Shown here: piece by piece, positions 9,901-24,900 of the stretch
Layout of the letters: each line of letters opens with the position of its first letter
Position numbering within the stretch: position 1 is the first letter of the stretch
From: a virus
Direction: 5' to 3' (one strand)
DNA length: 29,896 nucleotides
Virus record (IMG/VR): IMGVR_UViG_3300037847_002973
Location: 1-29,896 of that record
Made by a program: the position numbers and the translations under genes
The notes under the pieces: generated by a model
The model's input: the letters and a program-made list of their open reading frames with translations, nothing else
Databases searched by the model: none
Told to the model about the DNA's origin: nothing

Positions 9901-12900
9901 ATTGCTATCCTGCGTACAAGTAAATGTGAAGGAATCATGAACAAACTTAACTTGATCGCCAGTTGATAATCCATGACCAGCAGAAGTAACAACAAACTCA
10001 CCAGTTGAAGAATTATAAGTTGCATTGGTAGCAGTCTTATTATCCAAGATAGATCTAGGATACAACTTGTTAGTTGCGTTACTATCTTGATCGCATGTGA
10101 AAGTAAGAGATTCCTTGCCAAGACGAATCTTATCGTTGACATTCAAACTATGAGTTCCGATCTGAAGAACCATATCACCTGTGGTGGGGTTATAGCTGGT
10201 TCCAGTTGTAGGAGTATAAGTTACTCTGTTAGGTCCAACATAGACTGTAACTGTGTTATCCCTCTTAACAATACCATTAGGTACAGCAGACACGAATGTA
10301 TGTGTATATTGATCTTCTGCCTTAGAGGGACCAACATTAACTGTGAATGTGTTGTTGGTTGCAGCAGTGATCTTCAACCATCTGCCAGCAAAAGGATCTG
10401 TGGGACGGGGATATGAATGATTTGTATAGTTATTATCCTTAGAGCAAGAGAATGTTAATGAATTATTTTCAAGTCTAACTTCATCAGAAGTAGTCAATCC
10501 ATGACCGATAGCAGTGATAACGATCTCACCATTTGCAGGATTGTATGCTGCACTAGAGACTGAAGCATTAACAACCACGCCATCATTATAGATGGGGAGA
10601 GGAACGTTATTGTTTGCAGGATCACTGGAACGAGGATATGTGTGATTAGAAGCACCACCATCCTGACTACAAGTAAATGTCAGAGCATCATTGGTAAGTT
10701 TGATTGTTTCACCAGATCTTACAATACCATTTGCCTTTGCACTAACAAAGGTATGAGTAGAAGTATCAGAAGAAACACCAACATTAATATCAAAGGTATT
10801 GGTTGTGATATTCGTGATTGCAAACCACTTATTAAATGCAGGATCGGGACCAGCATCACCAGCATATTGTCTAGGATAGGTATGATGAGTTGCATTGCTA
10901 TCTGTAGCACATGTAAACGTCATCGAATTGGGTTCGATGAGAACGCGATCACCAACAAACATTCCATGATTGGGAACTGTGATAGTCATAGCACCCGATG
11001 CTGGAGTATAGACCGCATTAGTTGCTGTAAACTTCTGAGAAGTTCTCAAATCATGATCACCGATGGTCATCTTGAGAGCACCAGTTCCAGGATCATAAGT
11101 CGCTGCAGTTGGTGTGTAGTTAACTGTAGGCGATGCACCAACGTTAACATCAAATGTATTTGTAGTGACGTTAGAGATAATCATCCAACCCTGACTTGCA
11201 GGATCATCTGCTCTAGGATAAGACTGAGAAACTGTATTGCCGTCAGAAGTGCAAGTAAACGTCAGAGAGTTATCAGCAAATTGAATTCTGTCGCCATTTG
11301 CAAATCCATGATTATTAATTGTAACTTGCAGAACACCTGTGGTTGCAGTATATGTTGCGTTTGTTGCAGTATGAGTAGTTCTAGCAGTAAGACCATGACT
11401 ATTTGAAGTCAAGACCATTATGCCAGTCGAAGAATCATAAGTTACATTAGTGGGTGTTAATTGCGTCAGAGAAGCATAATCAGATTCAGTGATAGTAGAA
11501 TCTGTACTTTGTGTCAAACCATGATCTCCTTGGATATCCCAAAGAAGATTGGTAATAACGAATCGCACAATTTCTTGTGCTTTTTGTAAAGTATAAATCG
11601 ATTCGGGAATTTCAGATTCAATATGATAAAGAGAGATTGGACTTGTCGCTCTATTAACATAGAGTGCCGCAGCATCCCAAACATGGTTATTACTACCATT
11701 ACGAAGGTCTTCAACAACTGCTTCTAAGATATCTACAACGTCATCTTCGCAATTTACATCACCTTTAGGAACACTGAAGGATGCAAATCTTGCCTTCATG
11801 ATATCTACTGCTTCTTTAGCAATAAAGTCTTTATTTGCAAGGATTAAATCAGCAGCATCAATATATCTCTGACTATTGCCAGTAAATCCAGCAGGAGCAC
11901 CAGTTAAGCGAGATGTTGCAAGAATTGCTTCATTATTGATGTCCTCACCCTTAGTGAAGTTTTCAACGCCAGACCAATCTTCAGTATGAGTCTGACCATA
12001 AGATCCATCAAAGTGGACCAGAAGTTTTGCATTAGCATCACCTTGGAATACTCCGTTAAGTGGTGTGAAGTTTGCTGTATAACGAGCATTATTAGAAATT
12101 CTAACCTCGTCAACATAACCAGCAAAGTCATTTGATGCATCAAAGTCAGCACCAATTCTGACTGGTTTGGTAGATCCATAGTTACTAGCATCTGTATAAG
12201 TGGATCCTTCTTGTGTACCATTCAGGAACAACTTAGTGCTAGTACCGCTTCTGGAGAGGGCAACGTGATACCAAGTTCCAGCAGAGAGATTTGTAGATCC
12301 GCTAATTGCAGCACTACCATTATTATAATACTTAAGGTTTGCACCATCAAGATATATTCTAGGTGAAAGTTCAGTTTCTTGAGTTCTGAAATCAAAGATT
12401 GCTCTCTCGCCAGCAGAAACTAAGAGAGGGTTGATCCAACATTCAATTGTAAAATCACCAGAAGCAAATCCAAATTCAGTAGATGTAGCAAAACTGATAT
12501 ATTCATCAACAGGAACTGCACCAACGTTTACTGTAATCGTAGTGGCAGTCACTGCAGTAATATTACGGGCAGATCCTGATGCAGGATCAGTAGACCGAGG
12601 ATATGTTTTATTTGAAGTGTTATTATCCTGAGCACATGTAAATGTCAGGGTATCGTCTGCAATAAGGACTGTATTGGACGTTGTGAGAGTATGAGCACCA
12701 ATCTCAAGAACCAAGTTACCAGTCTCAGGATCGTATGTAGTGCCTGTAGCAGCAGTAAATGTGCCTGTAGCACCACCACTAGCGGTAATAGAGTCTGCAG
12801 TGCCACTTACAAATGTGTGTGTAGCAAGACCAGGTGAAAGTGCTAATGCAGCAGTTCCAAACTTCTTATTATAAGTGTTCAGAGTTGCATTAGTGAAAGT

Positions 12901-15900
12901 TGCAGAATGATAATCTTGACCATTTGCTTGAGTTCTACCAATCTTACCGACATAGATGATCTTGTCAGCAATATTGTAACCAATAACCTCTGCCTTTGTA
13001 TCTTGAGTTCTTACAACCTGACCTTTGTTAAACAGACCATTGCCTTTCAGATTCTTTACTGCAAGTTTTCTACTCTTAGCAGTTTCACCAACAGCATAGT
13101 CAAGAGTATTACCAATGCCGTAATCCATCTTATAATTACGGATTACTTCATTTTCCGTAAAGGCACCGCTAGCATTATCATATTTGATTACGTTATTACT
13201 GATAGGTTCTGTTGATGGGAACTTATCATCAAAATCTGTAGTATTAGTTGGGAAGTCAACAATGTTAACCTGCGACTTGGAAATATCATCCAAAACAACG
13301 TTTGGATATGTCTGAGCAGCAATTCTGTTGAACAGAAGACCGAAGAAAGAAGAACCATCAGAAATATCAAATTCTCCAGAAGATTCTGGTAATCCAGTGG
13401 TGGGATCAATCTGTGCATTAGGAGCAACATAAGATGCCACAAATGTCACCTCTGCAACAACATCGGACTGAGAACCAATGATAAAGTCATTCTGATTGAT
13501 TTCAAACAATCCAGGTTTAGACTGATATGTACCAGTTGTCTTACTTAAAAGAAGTCTGGTTGTAACATTAATTTCTGTTCCGTAGAGAGGTGTTCCACTA
13601 GATTGAGAATCAGAAACTGTACCATTATTCAAACCAGTTGCTCTAGTTACTGTCAAAGTAGTAGAATCAGAATTATCTGTAATTGTATCTACACGGAACA
13701 ATTCGGAACCAAACTGATAGATCTTAGTTGGAACAAGATTTCCAGCAGGTACAGGTGCTGCTGGTGCATTAGGATCTGCATTATATGCAATGACTTCAAT
13801 TGTGCTAGTTGTTGCACCGATAGAGAATCTTAATTCGGCAAGAGGTGTTTCAGCACCTGCTGCAAGGTTGATTTCTTCAACTCTTGCAGTTTTACCAGCA
13901 AGATTTCGTACTTCTTCACCAAAAGCATATAGACCATCGCTTTCTACTGCTGTTGCTGTAGCAAAGTTAGCATTGAATCCTGTAGCACCAACTGTTACAA
14001 ATTCACCGCCGATGAATGAAACTAAGTTACCAGCAACAACCTCGGTGAGGAAACCAAATACATTATTACCTACAACTTTAGTTACGGTCAATCTAGCATT
14101 AGAATCAGAACCAACCATAACATCACCAATATTAGGGAAGATACCACTAATGTTAGTAAATGTAAGTTCAATGACATCTTTCAGATTAATTGTAGTTTCT
14201 ACATATTGAACTTGAGCGTCAGGTTGAGGAGGTTCTGCAAAAACAATAGAATCTTGCTCAATAGTAAAAGAAGTTCCAGGGTTCTGAACAACACCATTGA
14301 GAACAATCATCAACTGATTAGCATTTGCCTGAACAGGGGTATTATTAACCTTAAGGGTAAATGCTCTCTTTACGCCATCAAATTGATCAGAAATATCATC
14401 AATCTGGTTAGTAAATGAAGTCAGAATATTCTCTGAAGATGTCAGTCTCTTTTGTCTGAAGAGAATTTCAGTATTATTAAATTCAGAATAAATTGGTTGA
14501 ACCAGAGCAAAACTTTGAATATTAGGGACAATTGCTTCTCTTGCAAGTTCAACAGACTTAGTAATTTGGAAAGTAGTCTCTTTGTTAGGAATAGAACCAT
14601 ATTCATCAAGATTCAGTTCACCAAATACCTTGAATGAAGCAGGGTGAACATTCTTAAGGAGAATGTCTTTCCAATCATTAATAGAAACTGCAGACTTAAC
14701 AGCATATGAGAAGTCCTGATAATAATAAGAGTCTTGGATCTTTTGAATAATTTCGGATGGTTTACCAACATCATCAGTAAACTGACCAGAAGTTTTAGTA
14801 ATAGAACCAATTTCTAGAACACCTTTAGCAACTTTGAGGTCACTGATAACACCAGAAGATTTGGAAATAACACCAGTGATTCTTTCATTCAGAGAGAAAG
14901 TACCATCATAATCAACAATCTTCAGGATTCTAGGTCCAACCTGCCAACCATTGTTTGTAGAAACATAACCAGTAGCAACTGCAGTCTCCAGTGAATTGCC
15001 TTGATAAACCAATTCACCTTCAAGGAAAGTAGAAGTTTCTACGTTAGCAGTTGCAGCACCACCGAAGGAGGAGGTAAGAACCTGCTGACGACCAACACCT
15101 CTACCACTTTCACCATCGACGAATGTAATTGCATCACCGAGAGCAGCGTTAGCAGAACTAATTGCGATCTTTAACTGGTCATCTTCAAGAGAGTTTGCAG
15201 ATCCAGCAATTGCATAATATGTGGTAGTTCCATTCAGAGTGGTAGCACCAGATGCTTCAGGGAATGCTGTACCATCTCCAGTATCAACAACATTCAAAGT
15301 AATCTCTGCCCCATTAGTAATACCATGAGGGAAAGCAAATTGCAACAGACCCAAATCAGTGTTTACAACATAATTGAAAGAAGATTTCAACTGAATAGTA
15401 GGTTCTGAAGAATATCCTGATCCAGGATCTTTAACAACGATTTGATTCAGTCTGCCATTTTTAATTTCTGCTGCAGCAATTGCACCAGTACCGCCACCAC
15501 CAGTGATTACAACTTCAGGTGCTTGAGAATATCCAGATCCAGGATCGGTTACGGTAATACTTGCAAGAATACTGGTAGAAGTTAACTGAGCATTGATTGG
15601 GAATGTGATTTCAGGACGTAAGGTATAATCATGAGGATAGTCATAACCGAAGTTGTTATTCTTCAGTCTCTTAATCTTACCAACGCTAGTACCTTTGGTA
15701 AATACCGAAGCACCAGTTCCGAAAGGAGGAATGACTACATTAAGATCAGCACCAGAACCAGTATTACCAGGTCCAAGAATACCATCAATCGCTTCAATAT
15801 CAATAGAGGCAGTTGTATAACCAACACCAAATGAAGTTACTTGTACCTTTTGAATCTGTCCAGGAATGACACTACCACCACTATCAGATCCATCTGCTAC

Positions 15901-18900
15901 TGTAATTTCAACAATACCGCCTTCACCATCACCAGCAATAGGAACACCAGAATATACACCAACTGCATATTCAGTTCCAGGATCATTGATTTCAACTCTT
16001 TCAATTTTTCTGTTGGAAACAATGGAGGAAACAACTGGCAATCTAGTGTAGAATCCACCGCTGTTTACTACTCTAATAGAATCAATAGATCCAACAGCAT
16101 TTGGAGAACTAGTAGAATACTTAGAATTTGCTACTTCTGCAGCACCTTCAGGTTCATTGAGAAGTAAGAATTTAAAAGTATCATCGCCTCTAGTAATTGA
16201 ACCACCAGATGTTGCAACAATATCAAAAATACCAGTGTAGGGAGAATCAACAACATCGAGATAACTTCCAGGAATAACTGGAGAATCTGCACCAGTTCTT
16301 GAAGGATCAAAGTAGTAAGAAATATTTGTAACGATACCTCTGTCTACCTTCAGTTTGACAGAAGGAGTTGGAAGTCCCTGACCTGTTAATCCTGGTGTCC
16401 CAACACGCTCAATAGAGTTGAAGGAATATTCCAGTTTGTAGAGATTATCCTTGGAGAACGACAGGTTAGTACCAACCATCGTACCATGACTGACATCAAA
16501 GACATATTGATGCCCATAATACATTTTAAGGGTAGGAGACTTAGTGAACAGAGAGACTCCTGCCGAACCAGTGGTTCCCAATGCGGGAAGAGTAGAAGCA
16601 GTCGCAGGTAATTTATATGTAAATTCAATTGGACTTACAATTGTATCTACAGGGAAAGAACCATTATATTCGCTAGTTTGACCAGTTGCTTCATTACCAT
16701 CAATATAAAGCATTTCTCCAGCACGAAGATAATGCTTACTGCCAGTAACAACATATACCTCATCAGTATTAGCAACAGCAGTCACTTTTAAAATCTTAGA
16801 AAGATTTGCAACGATAGTAATCTTAGTTACATTAGTAAGATTACTAATGGTCATAATATCTTTAGTTGCGTTAAATGCAACCTGATTATTTGCAAGTGTT
16901 ACTACAGAACCAACTGCATAGGGAGAACTTCCAGTAATTTCATCAACTCTGATAGAGTAATCATTTGAACTATAATCTTTCCAAAGAGCAAATTGATCGA
17001 GGTTATTAGTTCCACCAGATCCAGGAGCAGCATAATCGTCAAGATCAATAGTAAAGTTACCAGGTGTAGTATCTTCTACTTGAGCGAATGTATAGTTGGA
17101 AATATCATTTCTAACATTTGGTACAGGACCAACAATTCCAAAACTAGTATTATTAAATTGCTCAAAAGAAAGTTGACCTGTATTTAAATCATCACTCCAA
17201 ACATTAGAGTTGATAGCAACGTATACATGAGTATCATCATATCTAACAATATAACCAGCATTAACCTGAGCACCAAGATTATTTCTAAGTACGAGATTTA
17301 AGTTATTTTCAGCGTTGAAACTTTGATTGATCGTCAGTTTTTGAATATTATCAATCTTCAGTGTATTTGTAACTTTGAAGTAATAACGATCTTTGACTAC
17401 TGCGGTTGCCTTTAGTTTTTGAGATCCAGGAGAAGGAACTGTAGCAGTTCTGGTACTCCAAGTTCCAGGGACATAAGTCAGATTCTCAGTATCCTGTGCC
17501 ATAGTAGTTGTGGCATCATTATAATCCAGAGATTGAAGTCCTTGAGCACCAAGAGTGTAATCTGCACTGACTATCGACAAAGCAGTTCCTGTTACAGGAG
17601 AAACAGCAGTTCTCTTAATGGATATACCTGTTGTAGAAGCAACACTAGTAAAGTTTCCAATTCTAGCAGCGTCTGAATTTTTATCAGTCTTTAAGATATA
17701 ACCATTATAGTCAATATAATCGTATTGATTGAGATTAGTTGTAAACCATGCATCATCTACCCAATCAAATGCAAGACCAAATGCTCCTGCAGCAGGATAT
17801 GCAACAACGTCTCCAGGAACTGTAGGAGTAATCGCTCTGTTCTTAAGTCTTAAATTTTCAACAAAGAACTGACCCTGCTCATTACTTCTGAAGGTTCCTG
17901 CACTACCACTTCTACCAGGAATATTACCAATGTAGAGATCCTTACTAGCAAAGGAAGTATTAGTAATTGTGGAAGAGAATACAGAATTGCCATTGACATA
18001 AGCAGCAAAGGTATCACCACTCTTTCTTAACGCAATAAATTGCCAAGTATTATCGGCAAACATATTGGAGAGGGAAGATTGTAATGGACTGGAAGAAGAA
18101 TTGATAGTAGTTGTATTATTGGTTACAACTAGTTCAAGTTTACCAGTTCCAATATCATAGTATAACCAAAGACCACCAGTTGCACCAGAAGCATCACCAA
18201 TTGCAACTAAGGTATGTTCTGTTTGAGACAGAGTTCCATTACCAGTGTAATTCTTATAGAGCATAAACTCTAATGTCCAATCACCATCAAGTTTAGTTCC
18301 CAATTGAGCACCAGTAACTTTTTGATGTGCGTTTACCCAAGTTGCAGTGTTACCAGAGGGATCATATCCATAGATCTTAGCAACATTATCAGCATAAGTT
18401 ACCGAATTAGTTGTGGTTTGTGTGGTAAGAGTATAGTGACCTGTTGTATCAGTAGTTGAACCAGAATCAAAGGTGTAAATGAATTCATTTCTATTCCAAG
18501 ACGTTTGTCCAACTGCATAAACATCACCAGATACATCAGTTGCAAGACCATTAACTTGCATACCTTCAATATTACCAGCATAAAAATCATTAGTAGTATG
18601 ACTCAAAATAGTTCCATCATACTTAATTTTTACTGTATCAATAGTCTTCTGAGAAGTTGTTGTATCAACTCTAGTGAATGCAACATTAAGATCACCAAAG
18701 ATATCAATAACAGACTTTTGTGCCAGGTTGATTTCTCTACCAGGAGCAATATATCTCTTGTTCCAGAGGAGAGCACCAGCAGAATCAACTTTACCAACCC
18801 AGAAACTATCTCTGCGTAAGTCGGACTTAAGACTTAATGTGGAGCAAACATAATATTCGTTAAATTCATCTACAGCAAGAGACGTATCTAAGAAAGAATA

Positions 18901-21900
18901 TCCGTTATTACTAAATTCTTTGATAAAGTCAACTGTAATAACACTAGTTCCTAAAGTACACTTACCAAAAGCAGCGTTGATTGCAGTAGAGGAATTGGTT
19001 GCAGAAGTCTCCATTGTAAAGTAAATGGAGTTATCTTCAGCAAGAACCATGGAAGTAATCTTCTCGGAAAGATTCTGAGAGGAAATCTTTCTCTTGATAG
19101 CAAAATTACCACTAGTATCAATGCTTGCAATGAAAGCATCGTAAGGATTGGATGAGTTGGTATTTGTAAAACCACCAATAATGAATCTGGTATCAGAATA
19201 CTTAATGATACTAGTTACTTCATCGGCACGAGTAGAACCAGAGATACCAGCATATCCTTTTTGGAATCCAAGAGTTGCACTCAACCCGTTTGCTGCTTCA
19301 ACATACTTACACAGAATAATATCTGGATTATAAGCAGCAACCGCAGATTGGTTGGGTTTATTGATACCAACTACCCAGATGTTTGTGCCATCTGCATAAA
19401 TTCTCTGGAATTCTGCAAAATCTTCTCCATCATCACTCTCAAGAGTCTTTTCCCATTCTTTAGATCCAGTTGCAGAAATTTTAGCAATAAATGCAACATC
19501 TTTATTACCTGCAGCATTCTTTGTAGTACCACAAACATATGCAGACTTATTAGGAAGTAATTGAACATCATTGACTTTTACGTTGTCATTATTGTTCAAT
19601 GCAGAAACATAATAATCTGCTTTTTTAAAGACCTGAGGATGAGAAAGAATTACTCGGGGATTCTTTGTATATCCAGAACCAGAATTGACAATATCAACTC
19701 TCTCAATAGCACCAACACTATTAACAACAGCAGAAAGTGCTCCCGAATTTCCATCGCCATCAATGATTAATGTAGGAGGAATGTCAGAATTGTATCCAGA
19801 TCCAGTTTGAGTGATAACAATTTCTTCAATACCCTTATACTGCCTAACAACATATTGTTTGTTAGTATTATTCATTGTGGGCGTGTAGTCAACAAAAATT
19901 CTGTTGCCCACAGACATATTATGTGGATTTGTTGTCGTAATGGTTCCGTAACTTACACCACTTTCATTAAGAAAATTATAAGTGGAAATAGGTTCACCAG
20001 TAATTCTAGAAATTCTAGCAGATACACCTAAACCATCAGTATCAGTATTATCAAATACTAATCTATCATCTACCTGATAGTTTTTGCCTGGGTTTTCAAT
20101 AGAAAACCCTGTTACAGAAGCATCCTCAAATTTAGTGATAGTTTCAACTTCAATATCGACCTTAGAGTCAAATTTAACAGCAGGGAAATAATCAAACAAT
20201 TGTAAGGGCGATTCTTCCAAAACAGAGTCGGGATCAGCAGTTTCATCTGCAGTGATTACGCCATCTCGGTTTTCATCTTCCACTTCAAACAATAATAATG
20301 AACCATCTTCCAGAGTCAACTGATTGGTAGATGCATTAGGTGTTCTCTCAACATCAATATCAACGTTCTCGTATGGATCGCGATATCTTACAACACCAGT
20401 AGGAATATTTTGCTGAACAGCATCTGAGACCAAATTCCAAGAATCTACAACCGAATTGAACGTAGGTCCAAGAACATATGGGAATACAGGTACACCAGCA
20501 TCACTATTATCGATAGTGACAAAATAACAATATCTGCCTTCAGGATATTCTGGAGTTTTACAGAAACGTCCGTTATATTGATCCAGTTCACCTAAGTTGA
20601 AGATATACTCATAGTCTTCAACAAACGTACCTGCAGGTTCATCGCTCAAAGCAGGACCATCGGTTCTTTGAGGAGAAATATTAGTATTCTCATCAAAGAT
20701 TAAGGATGGTTTTACTCTATAAGAAGAACCAAGTCTTACAATACTGGACTGCTGATCGGTGGGATCTTGATATGCATAAGGTCCGTAAATTGGATTACCA
20801 TCAAACGCCCAACCAATAATGGGAGAGTGAACTGCATGATCGGTAATTTCTTGAAGTGTTCCATCACCAAGAGTTTCTACACCATCACCCAATACTTCTC
20901 TGAGTTTCTTTGGAGTAGAAAGATGGGCATATTCACCACCATATTGATTATTAAATCCTTCAAATACACCACCTTGAGCAGCATCAAAAGTTGTAGAATT
21001 TTGAAGGTTGTAAGTCCACTGGAATACATTTGAAGTGAACAATGCACCTTCACCAACAGAATTGAGATTGATTAAGGTAGTTCCTTGTACATAACCAATA
21101 CCTCTGTTGATAATGTCAATACTAGTAACCCTACCAGCATTTTCACCATCGGTATCAATATTTGCTTTTGCTACTGCACCAAAACCAACACCTTGAATAG
21201 TAACTTCAGGTGCTGTGGTATATCCAGAACCAGCAGCGATAATAGCAATAGAAATAATTCGACCATTATTGACAATTGGTTGAGCAACAGCACCACTACC
21301 AGAACTGAGAGTTACACTTGGTTTAGAAGTATATGATGCACCACCATTGGTGACATTGATTGATTGAATAGGACCTCTAACTGCTGCTGTAGCAGTTGCT
21401 CCCGCTCCTCCACCACCAACAATGGAGATTTGAGGTTGAGATGTATATCCAGTACCACCCTCATTGATAAGAATTCTAGAAACTGCACCCTTAGTGATAA
21501 TTGCAGTAGCAGATGCGCCAGTTCCACCACCACCAACAATAGCGACTAATGGAGAAGAAGTATAACCACTACCACCTGCGGTAACATCAATACTATCCAG
21601 AGAACCATTAACTACAACCTCTGCTGTAGCACCAGATCCAGCACCACCAGAAATAGTTGCGGTTGGTGGAGATGCAGCATCATAGTTACTACCAACATTG
21701 TCAATAGTGATGCTAGTAACAGAACCAAAAGTTTTGGTAATAGAGGATTTGTACGACCAAATTGAAACACCATTGACCCATGTACCAATAGGACCAGGGT
21801 TAATAGTATTCTTAGATGAAATTGTAGTCGATACTCTAGGGAATCTATTTAATTTACGTTGGTTGCCAGGTAGAAGTGCAGATCCAGGGAAGGGTCCAAT

Positions 21901-24900
21901 CTTATAGTTGGGAATACCTGTTGATGCAACATAAACGTAATCATCATTGAAGAAAGTATTTTGAATATTAGTCGTATATGGACTAATAGCGTTAAATACA
22001 GCAGAATTGTCAGACTTACCTTTGTTAAGGTCAATAGAAACTAGAATATTACCCTGTGGAGCAACAGCAGGGGGTTGAGGCAATTCGTATTTAAATACTG
22101 TAGGACTAGTTCTGTTCTTAACTAAGAATGTTCCATTGTAAATGATTGGATTTGCACCATAAATTGAAATCTGGTCACCAACCAACAAACCATGATTATT
22201 TGAGCAAGTAACTTCTGCAATATTACCATCAAAAGTAATAGAAGTAACTTCAATTAATTTTTTAACGTTGTATAACCAAGTCGAAAGATCAGCAGTATTA
22301 CCAGTACCACCTAACTTAGAAATTGATAATTTATCGCCAGGAAGATAGTATGATCCAGTATCAGTAAGAGTCGTTTGTTCGGCATCAACGATACCAACAA
22401 CTCTCATGAGAACTTCTCTATCAGTTCCTTTATTGATGTAGACACTAAAGTTTGAAGTTACCTCTGTAGCAGAGTCCCAAACTTGAGCAGGTCCACTAAC
22501 AGTAGCACCACGAGTACATTCAATAAACTGGTTTAGGGATTTTTCTTTATATTGTACAACTTCAGTTCCACCAATCAAGAATTGTCCGTTTCTTTCTGGC
22601 CAACCAATTGTAGAGTCTACAGTGATAATACTATCAGTGGTAGAAAGAGGTTCTGCTAACTTTGTTTTATAAGGAACTACAAATTTACCCTGAATAGTTT
22701 CTTCGGAGAGAACCAATTCATAAATTTCAGTTTCAGATGTTCTAATAGCAATATAATTTTCTACCAGAGCACTTGCCGCTAAAATATTAGGATCTGCAAT
22801 ATCAGCATCTTGCTGTAGTAAACCATCTCTAATATTGATAGGATCACCAGATACTAAAACTGCTCTTAAAACAGTATCAATTGACCATGTAGATGCAGAT
22901 GGTTTGATAATCTGATCTTTGGGGTAAGTTACGCTAACTTCTTCACCATAGAGGAGTTTGAACAGATATGAAATACTGAAAGAAGTACCTTTAGAAGTAT
23001 AGAAATCTCTTACACTTTTAATTGCATTTCTAACATCAATCTTAGTATAGTCAAGTTCAGGAACGTCGGGAAGGAATTGTTCCGTATACTTATCAAGAAG
23101 TCGTTTAATAAAGAGAGCGTCTAGACATTTAACAGGAGTATCTGCAGTTGCTGCCGCTGCAGTTGTATTGTTAGAAAATACTGCGTTACCATCTTCAGTA
23201 TACTTAACAATACCACTAGCAGCTCTAGCACAACCCTCGAAAGATGCCTTTGAGTATCCGCTACCTTGCTTATTAATTTTATAACCAGTTACTTCATTCA
23301 GACCAATATCTACAGACGCTCTAGCATTAGGAGGTTCTTGAATAAAAATTTCAGGAGGTTCTGCAGCACTATATCCACTACCAAATGCCGATACATTAAT
23401 ATCAGTAATTTTACCATTGAAAATAGAGGCAGTTGCAGTTGCTCCACTTCCACCATTTTGACGATTATCTACAATATAAACAGAAGGGACATCATCGTAT
23501 CCAGATCCTCCATCAAGAAGATCAATACCAACAACACGTCCATCTCCATCAACGCGAGTTTGAAGAACTTGAGCGCCAACAGGATCGATAATAGCAATTC
23601 TAGGAGTAGTTTCGTATCCTTGACCTCTATTAAGAATATTGATAGAGGTAACTACACCATTAGTAAGAACTGCTTGGAATGATGCCTTAATGGAGTTATC
23701 TCCAGTGGGTTCGTCAACATAAATTGCAGGAGGTGTGGTATATCCAGATCCACCATCAACAATAGGAACAACGCCTGTAACTTGACCGCCACCAATAGTC
23801 AGAGTTCCTAATTTTGCTCCACCAGGTTGTTTGAACGTGACTCTAGGAGTAAAAGTATATCCACTACCAGAACTAACAACCTCCAGTGAAGATACAGAAC
23901 CATTCGTGACAGTTGCTTTTAATTGTGCAGGAACAGATCCTGCCTTTGTAGGAACCTCTACGATAACCGCAGGTGGGTTTGTATCGCTATACCCTTTACC
24001 ACCATGCAGAAGGGTAGAACTTTTAACTCCATTAACCAGAGTTGCTGCCGAAGCACCAAATCCCGACTCAGAGTTAATAGTTACCTTAGGAGGATACTCA
24101 AATCTATAATTTGATCCACTAACACTAGTAGAAATAGAAGTTAAATTACCATCATCATTTACACGAGCAAAACCAACTGCATTTGCACCAAAAGAAGGAA
24201 TAGGTGCTTCAATTGAGAATAATGCGAGTTTTCGTCCATTTAGAGGAGCAGTTTCAAAAATGAAATAATCTCTATCAATATAAAAATCTTGTTTAGGGAT
24301 CAACAATTGATTATCATAGATTGCAATGAGAAACTCATCTACAATGGGTTCATAAGGAATACCCGATCTTGTCATTTTGAAAGAAGTTTTACCTTCTCCA
24401 AAAGAACCAGAAATATCATCAATCTCAAGGATATTATTTTCAATAAAACCACCAAGATAGAAGATATAAGTTAAATCACTAGAGTCTGCAGGAATTCTAG
24501 TTCTAGGAGCAGTTGTAAATACAATATTAGTTCCACTAACAGTATAATCAACTCCAGGAATTAAAATCTGTCCATAAAGACTGACAACTAAATGCTGAGG
24601 TGTTGGTGGTGCTGCAGGATTACCAGCAGTTCTTAATGGAAAGATCCTAGTTGTTCCATCATACGAATCAATTTGACTCTCAGCAATAGTCCACTTTAAT
24701 TTTACTTGCTCATAGGAAATACCAGGACTGAGAGCAATGTTTGGTGCTGATTTTGTACTTTCATAATAAATTACTTCATCACCAATTAAAATAGAACCAT
24801 TTTTTTCTACAAACTGATCAACACTCTCTACAACAATAGATGTTGAAGTTGTAGTAATAGGTTCTACAATTTGCGTACCCCCGTCCAAGATACCGATATC

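Noticed and set aside
8930-11470. Direct repeats as a CRISPR array
   Set aside because: The repeats are degenerate, in frame, coding, and of protein-module length, with no conserved 25-40 bp repeat and spacer alternation.
13790-14209. 139-aa open frame on the plus strand
   Set aside because: It lies wholly antisense to the giant gene, has no family features and no supporting ribosome site that I can see. Long antisense frames are expected opposite repetitive, Ser/Thr/Gly-rich coding DNA.
21040-24200. GSGY arrays as RTX calcium-binding nonapeptides
   Set aside because: RTX repeats need GGxGxDxxx every nine residues. These units are 35-45 residues long, with Tyr-x-x-x-Pro rather than Asp at the key position.
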